Part shown: positions 43,446-53,167 of the stretch, in pieces | How the letters are laid out: every line of letters begins with the position of its first letter | Position numbering within the stretch: position 1 is the first letter of the stretch | Assembly: GCF_900142535.1 (NCBI RefSeq) | Contig: NZ_FRBE01000009.1 | Coordinates: 1-64,000 of the forward strand | DNA length: 64,000 nt | Reading direction: 5' to 3' | Origin: Fibrobacter sp. UWEL | Lineage (GTDB): Bacteria > Fibrobacterota > Fibrobacteria > Fibrobacterales > Fibrobacteraceae | Notes under the pieces: model-generated | What the model was told of the DNA's origin: nothing | The model's input: the letters and a program-made list of their open reading frames with translations, nothing else | Database searches by the model: none | Program-made: the position numbers and the translations under genes

Positions 43446-45272
43446 ATGTGCGGAATCGTTGGTTACATCGGTCAAAATGAAGCATTGCCAATCCTCGTAG
43501 GCGGATTAAAGAAACTCGAATACCGTGGTTACGATAGTTCCGGCGTTTCCATCTTGAACGAAAACACAATTACCACAGTTCGAGCTTCCGGCAAGATTTC
43601 AGCCCTGGAAGAAAAACTGAAGGCAACTCCAGCTGTGGGTAATCTGGGTATTGCCCACACCCGTTGGGCCACCCACGGTGCTCCTACCGAACAGAATGCC
43701 CACCCTCACACCAGTTTTGACGGCAAGATTTCCATTGTCCATAACGGCATTATCGAAAACTACGCCGTACTGAAGAAACGTCTCCAGGCCGATGGCATCC
43801 AATTCAAGTCCGAAACCGATACAGAAGTGGTAGCCCATCTTATCGCCAAGTATTACAATGGCAACCTGAAGGACGCCGTTCTTAAGGCTCTTTCCCTGAT
43901 TGAAGGAACATTCGGCCTTGCTGTGATTTGCAGCGAACGTCCCGGCACCTTGATTGGTGCCCGCCGCGGAAGTCCCCTGATTCTTGGCATTGGCCAGAAT
44001 GAATTCTACTTGGCTAGTGACGTGTCCGCAATTATCAGCCACACCCAGAAAGTGGTCTATCTGGAAGACAACGATGTGGTGGAAATCCACAACGATGGAT
44101 ACAACCTGCTAAACATTCTGCGTCAGCCGGTGCAGCACGAAGTCCAGGATGTGGAATTCGATGCAGACTCCATTGCCAAGGGCGGTTTCGCCCACTTCAT
44201 GTTGAAAGAAATTTTTGAACAGCCCGAAGTACTGCGCAACACAATGCGCGGTCGTCTCCTGGCTGCCGAAGGTAACGCAAAGCTTGCTGGTCTGGACACC
44301 AACATCAAGGAACTGCGTAACATCAACCGCATTATCATTACAGCCTGCGGTACCAGCTACTACGCCGGTATGGTGGGTGAATACATGATTGAAGATCTGG
44401 CTGGGGTTCCCGTAGAAGTGGAATACGCTTCTGAATTCCGTTACCGCAATCCCATCATTAAGCCGGGCACCTTGGTCCTAGCCATTTCCCAGTCCGGTGA
44501 AACCGCCGATACACTGGCCGCCTTGAAGGAAGCTCAGCAGAAGGGAGCAACCGCTCTTGCCATCTGTAACGGAGTGGGTTCAACCATTGCACGTACAAGC
44601 GACGGTGGCGTCTACCTCCATGCAGGTCCCGAAATTGGCGTTGCCTCTACTAAGGCATTTACCTCCCAGGTTACTGTTCTAGCCATGATTGCATTGCTGT
44701 TGGGCCGTCAGCGCCGTCTCAGCTTCGAAAGCGGTATGGACATCGTGAAGTCCATGCAAGAACTTCCGGAACTTCTGGAACAAACCCTGAAGCTTTCCGA
44801 CCAGATTGCAGGCATTGCCCAGAAGTATGCCAAGGCAGGAAACTTCCTGTACCTAGGTCGTCACTACAACTACCCTGTGGCGATGGAAGGCGCATTGAAG
44901 CTGAAGGAAATCAGCTACATCCACGCCGAAGGTTATCCCGCTGCAGAAATGAAGCATGGACCGATTGCCCTTATCGACGAAAACATGCCGGTGGTAGTGA
45001 TTGCACCTAAGGACGCCCTCTTCGACAAGGTCATCAGCAACGTTCGCGAAATCAAGGCTCGTGGCGGCAAGGTCATCGCCATCACCACCGAAGATTGTCA
45101 CCCGCTGGACGAAATCGCAGACCATCTGATCAAGGTTCCCAAGACATTGAGCATGTTGATGCCCATCCTTACTTGCGTTCCCCTGCAGTTGATGGCATAC
45201 CACATCGCAGTCCTCCGCGGCAACGATGTGGACCAGCCCCGCAATCTGGCAAAGAGCGTGACTGTAGAATAA
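43446..45272 (+). CDS. glmS: Glutamine-fructose-6-phosphate aminotransferase (isomerizing)
   Basis: The 608-residue enzyme begins MCGIVGYIG, with the catalytic Cys at position 2 after Met removal. The glutaminase domain contains HTRWATHGAPTEQNAHPH and VHNGIIENY. Two SIS sugar domains follow (ITACGTSYYAG, ISQSGETADT, GPEIGVASTKAFTSQ) and the C-terminus ends NLAKSVTVE. It makes glucosamine-6-phosphate for peptidoglycan and LPS. AAGGA precedes the ATG. No glmS ribozyme is visible in the short upstream gap. A terminator and a repeat fragment follow. Confidence 0.98.
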   Translation: MCGIVGYIGQNEALPILVGGLKKLEYRGYDSSGVSILNENTITTVRASGKISALEEKLKATPAVGNLGIAHTRWATHGAPTEQNAHPHTSFDGKISIVHNGIIENYAVLKKRLQADGIQFKSETDTEVVAHLIAKYYNGNLKDAVLKALSLIEGTFGLAVICSERPGTLIGARRGSPLILGIGQNEFYLASDVSAIISHTQKVVYLEDNDVVEIHNDGYNLLNILRQPVQHEVQDVEFDADSIAKGGFAHFMLKEIFEQPEVLRNTMRGRLLAAEGNAKLAGLDTNIKELRNINRIIITACGTSYYAGMVGEYMIEDLAGVPVEVEYASEFRYRNPIIKPGTLVLAISQSGETADTLAALKEAQQKGATALAICNGVGSTIARTSDGGVYLHAGPEIGVASTKAFTSQVTVLAMIALLLGRQRRLSFESGMDIVKSMQELPELLEQTLKLSDQIAGIAQKYAKAGNFLYLGRHYNYPVAMEGALKLKEISYIHAEGYPAAEMKHGPIALIDENMPVVVIAPKDALFDKVISNVREIKARGGKVIAITTEDCHPLDEIADHLIKVPKTLSMLMPILTCVPLQLMAYHIAVLRGNDVDQPRNLAKSVTVE

Positions 45273-45309
45273 ACCAGAACGTCATTCTGAACTCGTTTCA
45301 GAATCTGCT

Positions 45310-45343
45310 AAAACACCTGAGGAAAAAGCCTTGGGTGTTTTTT
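45310..45343 (+). terminator. Terminator after glmS
   Basis: AAAACACCTGAGG pairs with CCTTGGGTGTTTT (about 13 bp, two G-U) followed by a T run. It lies just before scpA. The repeat fragment GTCATTCTGAACTCG...CAGAATCTG at 45281-45308 precedes it. Confidence 0.8.
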
Positions 45344-45359
45344 TCTACATTTGTGACCT

Positions 45360-46982
45360 ATGGAAGTGGAACAGGAACTTTTAGAACAGGATGAATACGA
45401 AGTCCGCATTGGAGCCTTCAACGGCCCCATGGATCTTCTGGTTTATCTAGTCCAGAAAAAAGAAGTTCCTCTAGAACAGATTTCCATTGCAGAAATTGCA
45501 GACCAGTTCCTCAAGTGGGTAAACGTCTATAGTCAATCCACCAGTATGGACCTTTCCAAGGCAGGTGACTTCCTTTCCATGGCAAGCCGCCTCATGGCAT
45601 TGAAGGTTCAGGAACTACTCCCCGCCGATGAACGTGATCCCGAAATGGAAGCGGAATACAACGAAGACCGCGAAGCCCTCATGAAGGAAATGTTGGAATA
45701 CCAGCGTTTCAAGCAAGTGGCCAGCGGCCTTCAGGAAATGGAAGGGGAAAACTTCGGAACCTATTCCCGTGGTCGTCTGGAAAAGACCCAGACCGACGAC
45801 GAAACCTTGGCGGATGCAAACATCTGGCAGCTTTTCCGAGCCTACCAGAAGAGCCTCAAGACAAAGATTTCCGAAACAATCCATCATATTGAGCTGGACT
45901 ACGTGACCATTCAGGACCGTCAGCAAGCCATTAACAACTTCCTCAGTGTAAATGGACGCGCGCTCTTCGAAGACCTGCTTGATAACGATTCCCATCCAAT
46001 TGTGGCAGCTGTGACCTTCATGGCCATGCTGGAAATGATCAAGACCGACGAAATCGTCTTTAGACAGAGCGAACTGTTTGGACCAATCTGGATTTACCGC
46101 AAGAAGAACAACGCAGACTACGCCGATGAAATGGCAAGAGAAACCGTATTCTTCAGTAAGGATCCGGACGTCAAACCTGGCCTAGTGGAGGCCATCCGTA
46201 ATCAGGCCCTGGCCCGCTCTAAGGAACAGACTGTAGGTGATCTGGCGGCCGTCATGCGCGAAGCCGTGCAGTGGACCGAAAGCGGCCGAAACGTTTCTGA
46301 AGATGACCTTACCGCCATGCTGGAAGGTAAGGTGGATATGTCCGACGTTCAGGAAAATCCCTTCGCCGAGATGATGAAGGCAGATGAAGCTGCCGAACAG
46401 CAAGCCGCAGGCGCCCAGCCTCCTGCAGAAAACGTTCCGACCGAAGTTTCTAACCTAGAACCCACCGCAGATTCCGCAGTGACAACTGAGGAAGAGCCAG
46501 CTGTTGATATCTCCGCAGAAGTCCCTACACTCTCTGCTACCGAGGAATCTTTTGAAGAAGAACTTCCCGCAGTTTACTCCTCCAACAACGATGATGACGA
46601 CGAAGACGTTCCCCCTGTGGTCATAACTTCCGCAGACGATGACGAGGAAGAAGAGCTCCCCACAGTCGTTTCCGCAAGAGAAGCGACTCAGGACCCCGCC
46701 CCCACGCAGGAGGCATCTTCCGAGAAGCAAATGTCTGACGAAGAATTTGCAGAATTCATGAAAAAGGCTCAGGAATTCTACAGTAACGGCGGCACCTCTC
46801 CGGAAGCACCTGCAGCCCCCATCATCCAACCCGATGTAGAAGAAACCCCTGTCATTCAAAAGGCTGCAGAACCTGAAGAAGACAAGGACGATGAACCATT
46901 CTTCGCAGGTAACGAAATGACAGATGCAGAGTACATTGCCTACCTGACGCGAAGCGCCAAGAACTTCGGCAAGAAAGACTAA
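45360..46982 (+). CDS. scpA: Segregation and condensation protein ScpA with long acidic tail
   Basis: The first 260 residues are a normal ScpA kleisin. They include FNGPMDLLVYLVQKKEVPLEQISIAEIADQFL, DFLSMASRLMALKVQELLP and a C-terminal winged-helix element (VAAVTFMAMLEMIKTDEIVFRQ, then FGPIWI). ScpA bridges SMC heads with ScpB in chromosome condensation. From about 290 to 540 comes a low-complexity tail very rich in Glu, Asp, Ala and Pro (DDDDEDVPP, DDDEEEELPTVV). It ends in a repeated motif M(S/T)D-(E/A)-E(F/Y). ScpA is normally 230-280 residues, so the tail roughly doubles it. scpB is not nearby. A terminator follows. Confidence 0.93.
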   Translation: MEVEQELLEQDEYEVRIGAFNGPMDLLVYLVQKKEVPLEQISIAEIADQFLKWVNVYSQSTSMDLSKAGDFLSMASRLMALKVQELLPADERDPEMEAEYNEDREALMKEMLEYQRFKQVASGLQEMEGENFGTYSRGRLEKTQTDDETLADANIWQLFRAYQKSLKTKISETIHHIELDYVTIQDRQQAINNFLSVNGRALFEDLLDNDSHPIVAAVTFMAMLEMIKTDEIVFRQSELFGPIWIYRKKNNADYADEMARETVFFSKDPDVKPGLVEAIRNQALARSKEQTVGDLAAVMREAVQWTESGRNVSEDDLTAMLEGKVDMSDVQENPFAEMMKADEAAEQQAAGAQPPAENVPTEVSNLEPTADSAVTTEEEPAVDISAEVPTLSATEESFEEELPAVYSSNNDDDDEDVPPVVITSADDDEEEELPTVVSAREATQDPAPTQEASSEKQMSDEEFAEFMKKAQEFYSNGGTSPEAPAAPIIQPDVEETPVIQKAAEPEEDKDDEPFFAGNEMTDAEYIAYLTRSAKNFGKKD

Positions 46983-47005
46983 GACAAAATTTCAAAATGA
47001 AAATA

Positions 47006-47030
47006 GCACCGCCGTGTAGCGGTGCCTTTT
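47006..47030 (+). terminator. Terminator after scpA
   Basis: GCACCGC (47006-47012) and GCGGTGC (47019-47025) form a 7-bp stem followed by CTTTTC. It lies between the convergent scpA and metallopeptidase genes. Confidence 0.75.
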
Positions 47031-47053
47031 CATATCTAATTGGAAGAGTTTCG

Positions 47054-47767
47054 TTAATCTCGCCTTCCGCCAAACAGCCCTGCTCGATAAGCCCAGTAAA
47101 GCAGCTGAAGGATGGAACCAATAGCGGCAGCCACGTAGGTAAGACCAGCGGCAAACAGGACTCCGCTCACCGTATTGTATTCACGTCCCTGGGACACAAT
47201 ATCCAGGCGGGCAAGAATCTTCTTGGCTCGGCTGGAGGCATCGAACTCCACAGGAACAGTCACCAGAGTGAACAACGTGGTAGCAGCGAACAGCAGGACG
47301 CCAACAATAGCCACATCCTGACCGAAAGCCTTACCCATACCCATGAGCATAATGCCCAGGATGACAATCAGCGGGCCAAAGTTAGATCCGATATTTGCCA
47401 CAGGCACAATTGCGGAACGAAGCCACATAGGGAAATAGCCCTGAGCATGCTGGATGGCATGACCAACTTCGTGAGCAGCAACTCCAGCAGCGCTGGCGCT
47501 ACGACCGTAATAAACTTCACGAGACAAGTTCAAAGTCTTGTTCATAGGATTATAATGGTCCGACAGGAATCCGTGATGTTCCAGAACCTGAACATCCGTA
47601 ATGCCAGCGTCCATCAGAATCGCCTTAGCAATGTCAGCCCCCGTCAAGCCGCTGGAAATACCCACTTTCTGGCCAGCAGCAAAGCGAGTCTTCACCATCA
47701 TGGAAACGCCGCCGGAAAGGAGCAGCGTAATGAGCAGAATTCCCATATAAAGGGGATCAAACATCAT
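47054..47767 (-). CDS. Membrane zinc metallopeptidase, YugP family
   Basis: The 237-residue protein has an N-terminal helix (about 6-25), the zinc motif AHEVGHAIQHA (about residues 98-108) after a DHYNPMNKTLNLS strand, and three further helices. This is the YugP-type putative neutral zinc peptidase layout. Substrates are unknown; membrane-protein quality control is a guess. GAGGT lies 7 nt before the first ATG. A 72-bp gap separates it from the efflux operon upstream. Confidence 0.9.
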   Translation of the reverse strand: MMFDPLYMGILLITLLLSGGVSMMVKTRFAAGQKVGISSGLTGADIAKAILMDAGITDVQVLEHHGFLSDHYNPMNKTLNLSREVYYGRSASAAGVAAHEVGHAIQHAQGYFPMWLRSAIVPVANIGSNFGPLIVILGIMLMGMGKAFGQDVAIVGVLLFAATTLFTLVTVPVEFDASSRAKKILARLDIVSQGREYNTVSGVLFAAGLTYVAAAIGSILQLLYWAYRAGLFGGRRD

Positions 47768-47839
47768 ATTATTACCTCTTTATCGTTATCGACAAAACCA
47801 CATGTCCTGTCAAATCTTTCTACCCTAAATGTACAAAAA

Positions 47840-49030
47840 TTACATATCGCCAGTCTTCAGCGGGGTATTGTCACGAATTCTGGTAAGAACCAGACCTAAC
47901 AGCATGTAGAACACCGCCTGCAGGGCCAAAGGATAAAGCAAGGAAGAAGCCTCGTAAATATCCGCACCGCGCTGTTCAATACTCAACCAAGCCGGAACAG
48001 CAAAGGTAGAAGGCAATAAAGCAGAAATACCATACATCCAGTTCGGAATCAATTCCGTGGGCCAGCTAAAGTTGGACAGGAACAAAATCGGAATGCTCAT
48101 ATACAGGAAGATCTGCATACTAGTCTCGCGGCGGAGGAATACCTGAGAAAGAACCATACCGAAATTGATGGTACTAAACAGGAACACCACAGCAAAGGCT
48201 ATCATGGGCAGAACTTGACCACGACGGGGGAAATCAAACACATTGTACACCACAAAGTGGTAGAACAAGATAAAGCTGCAATAGTGAAGGAAATATGCCA
48301 GAGAACGACCGAAATAACGGTAAGGCATCCGTTCGTTTTCCACTTCACTGTCACGAAGTTTCTTGCGGAACTTGCGATGGGCGCGAGCACCACCTAGTAC
48401 ACAAATACCAATGACCAGAGTCTGCTGGAGAATCAGCACCAATACACTGGGAACCACGTAATTGGAATAGCTGCCAGTATTATTGTACAAGGTCTGAATG
48501 CTAATCGGGGTTGGATCGCGCATGGCCATGGCCTTGGCGGCAGGAACCCTTCTTCCCAATGCAATTCGTTTCACCTTTGTGGTTGCACCCACGGTCAAAG
48601 CACATGTGGTAAATGCAGTACCGATGTTACCATGAAGCATGACGTATGCACCATGAGTATATACGTTCACCGTAGCGGTACCGCCATTACGCAAGGTCTT
48701 TTCCATGTCCTGGGGAATGACCATGAAACCGAAAATCTTATCATCGGCCATTGCGTTTTCCGCATCACGCAAGTCGGAGAATACATACTGCACATCAATC
48801 TGCTGAGCGGCAGCTGACATTTGCGTCAGCTGTCGAGACATGACCGTATGATCCAAATCCACTACAGCCACAGGAACCTTGGATACCGTCTGGTTCATGT
48901 AAGGCGTAGGATAGTAGAACGCATAAAGGATACCCGCAACTACCAGAAGCAACACTGCGGCGGCATCCGTATAGAACAGTTTCCATTCAGCGAAAGCTAC
49001 TTTAATGAGGCGTGTCAAAACTTCGATCAT
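47840..49030 (-). CDS. ABC-2-type permease, second of two
   Basis: The 396-residue protein has an N-terminal helix (about 22-42), an extracytoplasmic domain (about 45-190, including VPVAVVDLDHTVMSRQL) and five C-terminal helices. This is the YhhJ/YbhR-like ABC-2 layout used with HlyD-type adaptors and TolC. Its ATG overlaps the stop of the first permease (ATGA). The sequence has no ATP-binding domain, and no ATPase gene is in this operon. The exported substrate is unknown. Confidence 0.85.
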   Translation of the reverse strand: MIEVLTRLIKVAFAEWKLFYTDAAAVLLLVVAGILYAFYYPTPYMNQTVSKVPVAVVDLDHTVMSRQLTQMSAAAQQIDVQYVFSDLRDAENAMADDKIFGFMVIPQDMEKTLRNGGTATVNVYTHGAYVMLHGNIGTAFTTCALTVGATTKVKRIALGRRVPAAKAMAMRDPTPISIQTLYNNTGSYSNYVVPSVLVLILQQTLVIGICVLGGARAHRKFRKKLRDSEVENERMPYRYFGRSLAYFLHYCSFILFYHFVVYNVFDFPRRGQVLPMIAFAVVFLFSTINFGMVLSQVFLRRETSMQIFLYMSIPILFLSNFSWPTELIPNWMYGISALLPSTFAVPAWLSIEQRGADIYEASSLLYPLALQAVFYMLLGLVLTRIRDNTPLKTGDM

Positions 49031-50199
49031 TCTTTAACAGCCTCCCCCAAAATGTTTACAGCCTGCAAGCTCCATTCCTTTTCGCGCTTGGCAGCAACCT
49101 TCCAGCGGATAAAGAACAGACGAGTAGCAAGCAAATGCCAGAACAAGGCCATGAACATGAGAATCACGATGGATTCCCATGCGTGAGCCTTCCCCGCTTC
49201 TCCAAGAAGCATACTGGACTGAACCTTAAGAACGTGAGTCAAAGGCAAGCAGAATGCAAAACAGCGTACCGCGAAAGGCATGGCCATAATGGGGAACGTC
49301 TGACCAGCAAAAGCAAATGCGGGCCCAGCAATGACGCCAGCCACACTGGTTCCAAAACGCATGTTCCCCGTGATGGCAACAAAGGCAGCACCTGCGCCGT
49401 TACAAGCGAACACCATGGCCACCTGACCAGACGCGGTGATGATGAATTCGTCCAACGTCATGGGAGCCATAAAGCGGTGGGTATAAGCATACACACCCAC
49501 CATAGCCATGGATTGAATAATTCCCAGCGGAATAATGGTTGCAAGTCCTAGAATTGCACGAGAGCCGCCGGCAGCAGCCAGATATTCGCGAACACGATGG
49601 TCACGGAATGGCAAGCTAAACATGTACACCGCAGCCAAAATGCAAGCCAAATGGAAAATGGCGGTCACAAGACCCATCCCCAAAAAGCCCTGATAGTTTC
49701 CGGTGGAATTACCTACGGACTGAAGGGACACCTTAACCGGATCATTCATTCCCTTGGTAAAAAGGTTTGCCCCGATGGAAGAAATAACCGTACGGATTTC
49801 CTTTGTGGCAAAGGAATTGGTCAAGTAATTCTGTCCGCTGGAGTAAACAGGAATGACAGGGGTTTCAAAGCGAAGAGCACGGCGTTCCAGGTCGTAAGGC
49901 AAAAGCACGAAAGCTTGCAATTCGCCCTTTACCACCGCATGTTCACACTCGCTAAAATCACTGCATACCATCGCCACATCCACCACGGGATTGGCACGGA
50001 AGCCTTCCTCAAGTTCGTCTGCCAGCTGGCTACGATCCTGCTTGATGACACCAATAGGAATATGCTGGAGAATTTCAGCCGAAAACACGTCCACCATAAA
50101 GACAGACGTCGCAATAGGCAAGATAAGGATCACCAGCCACATCACCAGATTGTGGCCGAAATAAATCGTCCTTATCGTTCTAAAAAAACTAAGAAACAC
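49027..50199 (-). CDS. ABC-2-type permease, first of two
   Basis: The 390-residue protein has the same layout as its partner: an N-terminal helix (about 19-37), a periplasmic domain beginning IPIGVIKQDRSQLADEL and five or six C-terminal helices. The two probably form a heterodimer. The GTG start at 50199 is needed to keep the N-terminal segment; no clear RBS is visible, and translation may be coupled to the adaptor gene ending at 50218. Confidence 0.82.
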   Translation of the reverse strand: MFLSFFRTIRTIYFGHNLVMWLVILILPIATSVFMVDVFSAEILQHIPIGVIKQDRSQLADELEEGFRANPVVDVAMVCSDFSECEHAVVKGELQAFVLLPYDLERRALRFETPVIPVYSSGQNYLTNSFATKEIRTVISSIGANLFTKGMNDPVKVSLQSVGNSTGNYQGFLGMGLVTAIFHLACILAAVYMFSLPFRDHRVREYLAAAGGSRAILGLATIIPLGIIQSMAMVGVYAYTHRFMAPMTLDEFIITASGQVAMVFACNGAGAAFVAITGNMRFGTSVAGVIAGPAFAFAGQTFPIMAMPFAVRCFAFCLPLTHVLKVQSSMLLGEAGKAHAWESIVILMFMALFWHLLATRLFFIRWKVAAKREKEWSLQAVNILGEAVKE

Positions 50200-50217
50200 G
50201 AGAACCGTCCAGCGAGA

Positions 50218-51216
50218 TTACTGAATCTGATCCACGGGGAAAAGAACGCTCATGCCCGGGCGGAGATTTTCAATCTTTGCCTTCGGACGCATACGAACTT
50301 CAAAGCTCTTCAAATCAAAGCCACCACTTTCCTTGGAAGAACGCCAGGTGGCATAGTCACCCACAGAGGCGATGTAGGAAACTTCCATTTCCACATGCTG
50401 GTCCAGAGCGGGAATATACATGGAGAAAGACTTACCCTTGGACACATTCTTCAGCATATCTTCACGAAGGTGGAAAACAGCCCAGGAATCATCCAGATCG
50501 GTAACAGCAAGAATAGGCATACCGGAGCCAACCACTTCACCTTCTTCAATCAGCTTTACAGATACTTCACCAGAGATCGGAGCGCGGATCTTGGTTTCTT
50601 CCAGATAAGCATCCACTTCTGCATTGGCACCCTTAGCCTGGAGAACCAACGCATTTGCGGCGGCCTTGTCTTCGGAACGAGCACCAGCCAGAGCCTGATC
50701 ATACTGAGCCTTGGCAGCGTCTGCGGCAGACTGAGAAGCTCTCATCTGAGTTTCAGCCTCATCACGCTTCTGGAGAGGAAGAACACCTTCGCTGAAAAGT
50801 TTCTGCACGCGGTCGTAAGTATTGCGAGCAAGATTTGCAGCATCCTGAGCGCGATCTGCCATAGCCTTCAAGGCAGTCACATCTTCACTACGGGCACCAT
50901 TGCGAGCCTTGGATGCCTGAGCACGAGCGGCACCGAGAGCACCCTGAGCCTGCATCTTCTTTGCTTCAATTTCGGGGCTGCTGATAATGGCGACGATAGC
51001 ATTCTTTTCCACCATGTCACCTTCACGGAAGAACACAGTTTCTACACGACCAGGAACCTTACCGGCAACCAACACGCGACGAGCTTCCATCTGCCCCTGC
51101 AGGTATGCTTCACGAGGTTCAGTTGCAAACTTCTGCAAGGTGGAAATGCCCAGCACGATCAGTGCAATAAGGGCTGCAACCACAATCACTTTTCCGATAA
51201 CTTTCAGAGCTTTCAT
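50218..51216 (-). CDS. HlyD/EmrA-type membrane-fusion protein of the efflux operon
   Basis: The 332-residue protein has an N-terminal transmembrane helix (about 8-28). The barrel-sandwich (lipoyl-like) halves are VAGKVPGRVETVFFREGDMVEKNAIVA and IRAPISGEVSVKLIEEGEVV. A helical hairpin between them (about 85-205) is rich in Ala, Lys and Glu, and a beta-barrel domain follows. It links the inner-membrane permeases to TolC. GGAG lies 8 nt before the ATG at 51216; a GTG one codon earlier is less likely. Confidence 0.9.
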   Translation of the reverse strand: MKALKVIGKVIVVAALIALIVLGISTLQKFATEPREAYLQGQMEARRVLVAGKVPGRVETVFFREGDMVEKNAIVAIISSPEIEAKKMQAQGALGAARAQASKARNGARSEDVTALKAMADRAQDAANLARNTYDRVQKLFSEGVLPLQKRDEAETQMRASQSAADAAKAQYDQALAGARSEDKAAANALVLQAKGANAEVDAYLEETKIRAPISGEVSVKLIEEGEVVGSGMPILAVTDLDDSWAVFHLREDMLKNVSKGKSFSMYIPALDQHVEMEVSYIASVGDYATWRSSKESGGFDLKSFEVRMRPKAKIENLRPGMSVLFPVDQIQ

Positions 51217-51247
51217 CACTTATTCTCCATTTTCTAAAATCTTGATC

Positions 51248-53020
51248 TTACTGAGCCTGGGCAGGAGCTTCGACTACAGGCTGAGCAGCTTCTGCAGGAG
51301 CTGCGGGAGGGACAGGTTCATTAGCAGCATCTGCAGCAGGCATAGCCATAGGAGGCTGGACAGCCTGTGCCTCGGCAGGCTTGGCAGGCTCGACAACCTT
51401 AGCAGCCTCTTCAGCGGGAGCGGGTTCCACGGGCTTAACGTCCTTCAGCATTTCACCCGCATTAGCCACTTCGCCGCTTGCTTCCAGCAAACCAAGCCAG
51501 GCCACTACAGCGTCAAAATGAGCTTTCAGTTCGGCAACCTGCAGACGGGAAAGAGCCAGTTCGGCATCCACCACATCCAAACCAGTAGCAAGACCTGCTT
51601 CATAAGCAAGAGTCTGGCTGCGATGAGCTTCTTCAGCCAATTCGCGAGTCTTAGACAAGCTTACCAGACGGCTCTTGGCATGTTCCTTTTCGCGCCAACG
51701 CTTTTCCACAAGAAGCTTAATGTTATCAACAGTCTGTTCTTCCATGCTACCCAGGGAGCGGTCCAGAGCCTTTGCGTTTGCAACCTTGGAACGAGTTTCG
51801 CCGCCCTTGAACAAATCCCACTGGAGTTTTGCACCCACAGCCCATTCCGGTTCCAGAATGGTCAAATCCTTGGTATACAGTTCCTTATAGGCAAAAAGAG
51901 CAACCATAGGATAGTAATCACCCTGGGCGGCACTTACTGCAGCCTGGGAACGCTTACGTTCCGTACGGAGCTGGGCCAGACCAGGATGCTTTTCCAAAGC
52001 CATCTGTTTGAATTCTTCCATGGAATGCATGTTCTCGGGAGTGAGTACCGGAGTCACAGCAGTCAAGCTCGTATCTGTGTGAAGCAGACTTGCGAGAGCC
52101 ATACGGGCAAGGCTCTGATCTCGATAGGAATCTTCCAGAGCGTTTTCAGCTTCAGCCAAGGCAACTTCCGCACGGAGACGTTCGGCCTTACTAATCTGGC
52201 CACCTTCTTCCAACTTCTTGGAACGGGCAAGATGTTCTTCCAGGTTCTTCTTGGTCTCCTCACGCATAACGGTCAGTTCTTCTGCCAGACGCAAGGTGAA
52301 ATACTTGGTCGCCACATCCATCAGCACCGTATTCTGAGCCATTTCAAATGCGGCCTTCTTGGCAGTCACATTATCCTTGGCAGCACTATAGGCTGCAGTA
52401 CGCTTAAAGCCAGTAAACAAAGGCCAGATGGCGGTCAAGCGAGCGTTAAAGAACACATCGTCCTGAACCTTCATACTAAAGTCCTTGGAGTCCTTGATCT
52501 TTTCGGAGGCTGCGGCGCCATACTTTTCGGCCTGCTGGACAGCAGCGTCATTTGCATCCTTGCTAGACACAACCCCGCTCCAGATGTCCCCCATCTTGGC
52601 ATCCACTGCAGCCTTAGCCTGAGTTTTTGCAGCATCTTCGGTCATACCGGCGGCAACCATCTGCTTTACAGCACCATCATACAATTCACCATACTTCTTT
52701 TCGTAGGCGGCATTGTAAGTAGATACATAGGCCTTGGAATAGGCGGCGGCACCGGCAATATCACTTAGAGGGCCCTGCAGGGAACTTAAGTCAATTGTGA
52801 TAGGATCATTGATCTTTGTAACACTAGCTGTCAAGGTAAGCTGGGGCATAAAACGAGAACGAGCTTCGCTCTGGCCACTTTCAGCCATTTCGACCTTAGC
52901 CTTTTCAGCCTTAATCTGGGAATTGCTGCTTTTTGCCATTTCAATGGCGTCGGATAGCGTAATCGGAGCTGCAGAAGCAGCCATACAAGACGTAAGTAAG
53001 AGAGCCCAATACTTTTTCAT
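51248..53020 (-). CDS. TolC-family outer-membrane efflux protein
   Basis: The 590-residue protein has a signal peptide ending SCMAASA (about residue 17). Two TolC repeats begin with ITLSDAIEMAKSSNSQIKAEK and LEEHLARSKKLEEGGQISKAERLRAEVALAEAE, and long helices are evident. Extra residues (about 90-190) lie between the first helices. The C-terminal 90 residues are an Ala/Pro/Glu-rich tail that is unusual for TolC. The start at 53020 is set by the signal peptide; the longer frame upstream crosses a terminator. It heads the efflux operon. Confidence 0.88.
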   Translation of the reverse strand: MKKYWALLLTSCMAASAAPITLSDAIEMAKSSNSQIKAEKAKVEMAESGQSEARSRFMPQLTLTASVTKINDPITIDLSSLQGPLSDIAGAAAYSKAYVSTYNAAYEKKYGELYDGAVKQMVAAGMTEDAAKTQAKAAVDAKMGDIWSGVVSSKDANDAAVQQAEKYGAAASEKIKDSKDFSMKVQDDVFFNARLTAIWPLFTGFKRTAAYSAAKDNVTAKKAAFEMAQNTVLMDVATKYFTLRLAEELTVMREETKKNLEEHLARSKKLEEGGQISKAERLRAEVALAEAENALEDSYRDQSLARMALASLLHTDTSLTAVTPVLTPENMHSMEEFKQMALEKHPGLAQLRTERKRSQAAVSAAQGDYYPMVALFAYKELYTKDLTILEPEWAVGAKLQWDLFKGGETRSKVANAKALDRSLGSMEEQTVDNIKLLVEKRWREKEHAKSRLVSLSKTRELAEEAHRSQTLAYEAGLATGLDVVDAELALSRLQVAELKAHFDAVVAWLGLLEASGEVANAGEMLKDVKPVEPAPAEEAAKVVEPAKPAEAQAVQPPMAMPAADAANEPVPPAAPAEAAQPVVEAPAQAQ

Positions 53021-53124
53021 AGCATTGGATAAAATAATAAATATCGGGAAATAAGCACCAGCGTTTTTCTTACAATTTGGACGAAAACGCTTACAATAAG
53101 GATACAGAAGCTTTTTTAGGGGAT

Positions 53125-53150
53125 AAAAAAAGTCCCCTTTCTCAGGGGAC
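53125..53150 (-). terminator. Terminator after the lamin-tail lipoprotein
   Basis: GTCCCC (53132-53137) and GGGGAC (53145-53150) form a 6-bp GC stem followed on the minus strand by TTTTTTTAT. It separates the VTC operon from the efflux operon. Confidence 0.82.
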
Positions 53151-53167
53151 CCTAAAATCAAGTTTTA

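Noticed and set aside
51100-53020. Treating the TolC/HlyD pair at 50-53 kb and the one at 55-58 kb as one large operon
   Set aside because: A clear minus-strand terminator (53125-53150) separates them, and the two pairs are only distantly similar.
53021-53161. Upstream extension of the TolC protein to 53161
   Set aside because: It would cross the terminator of the neighbouring operon and bury the signal peptide inside the protein.
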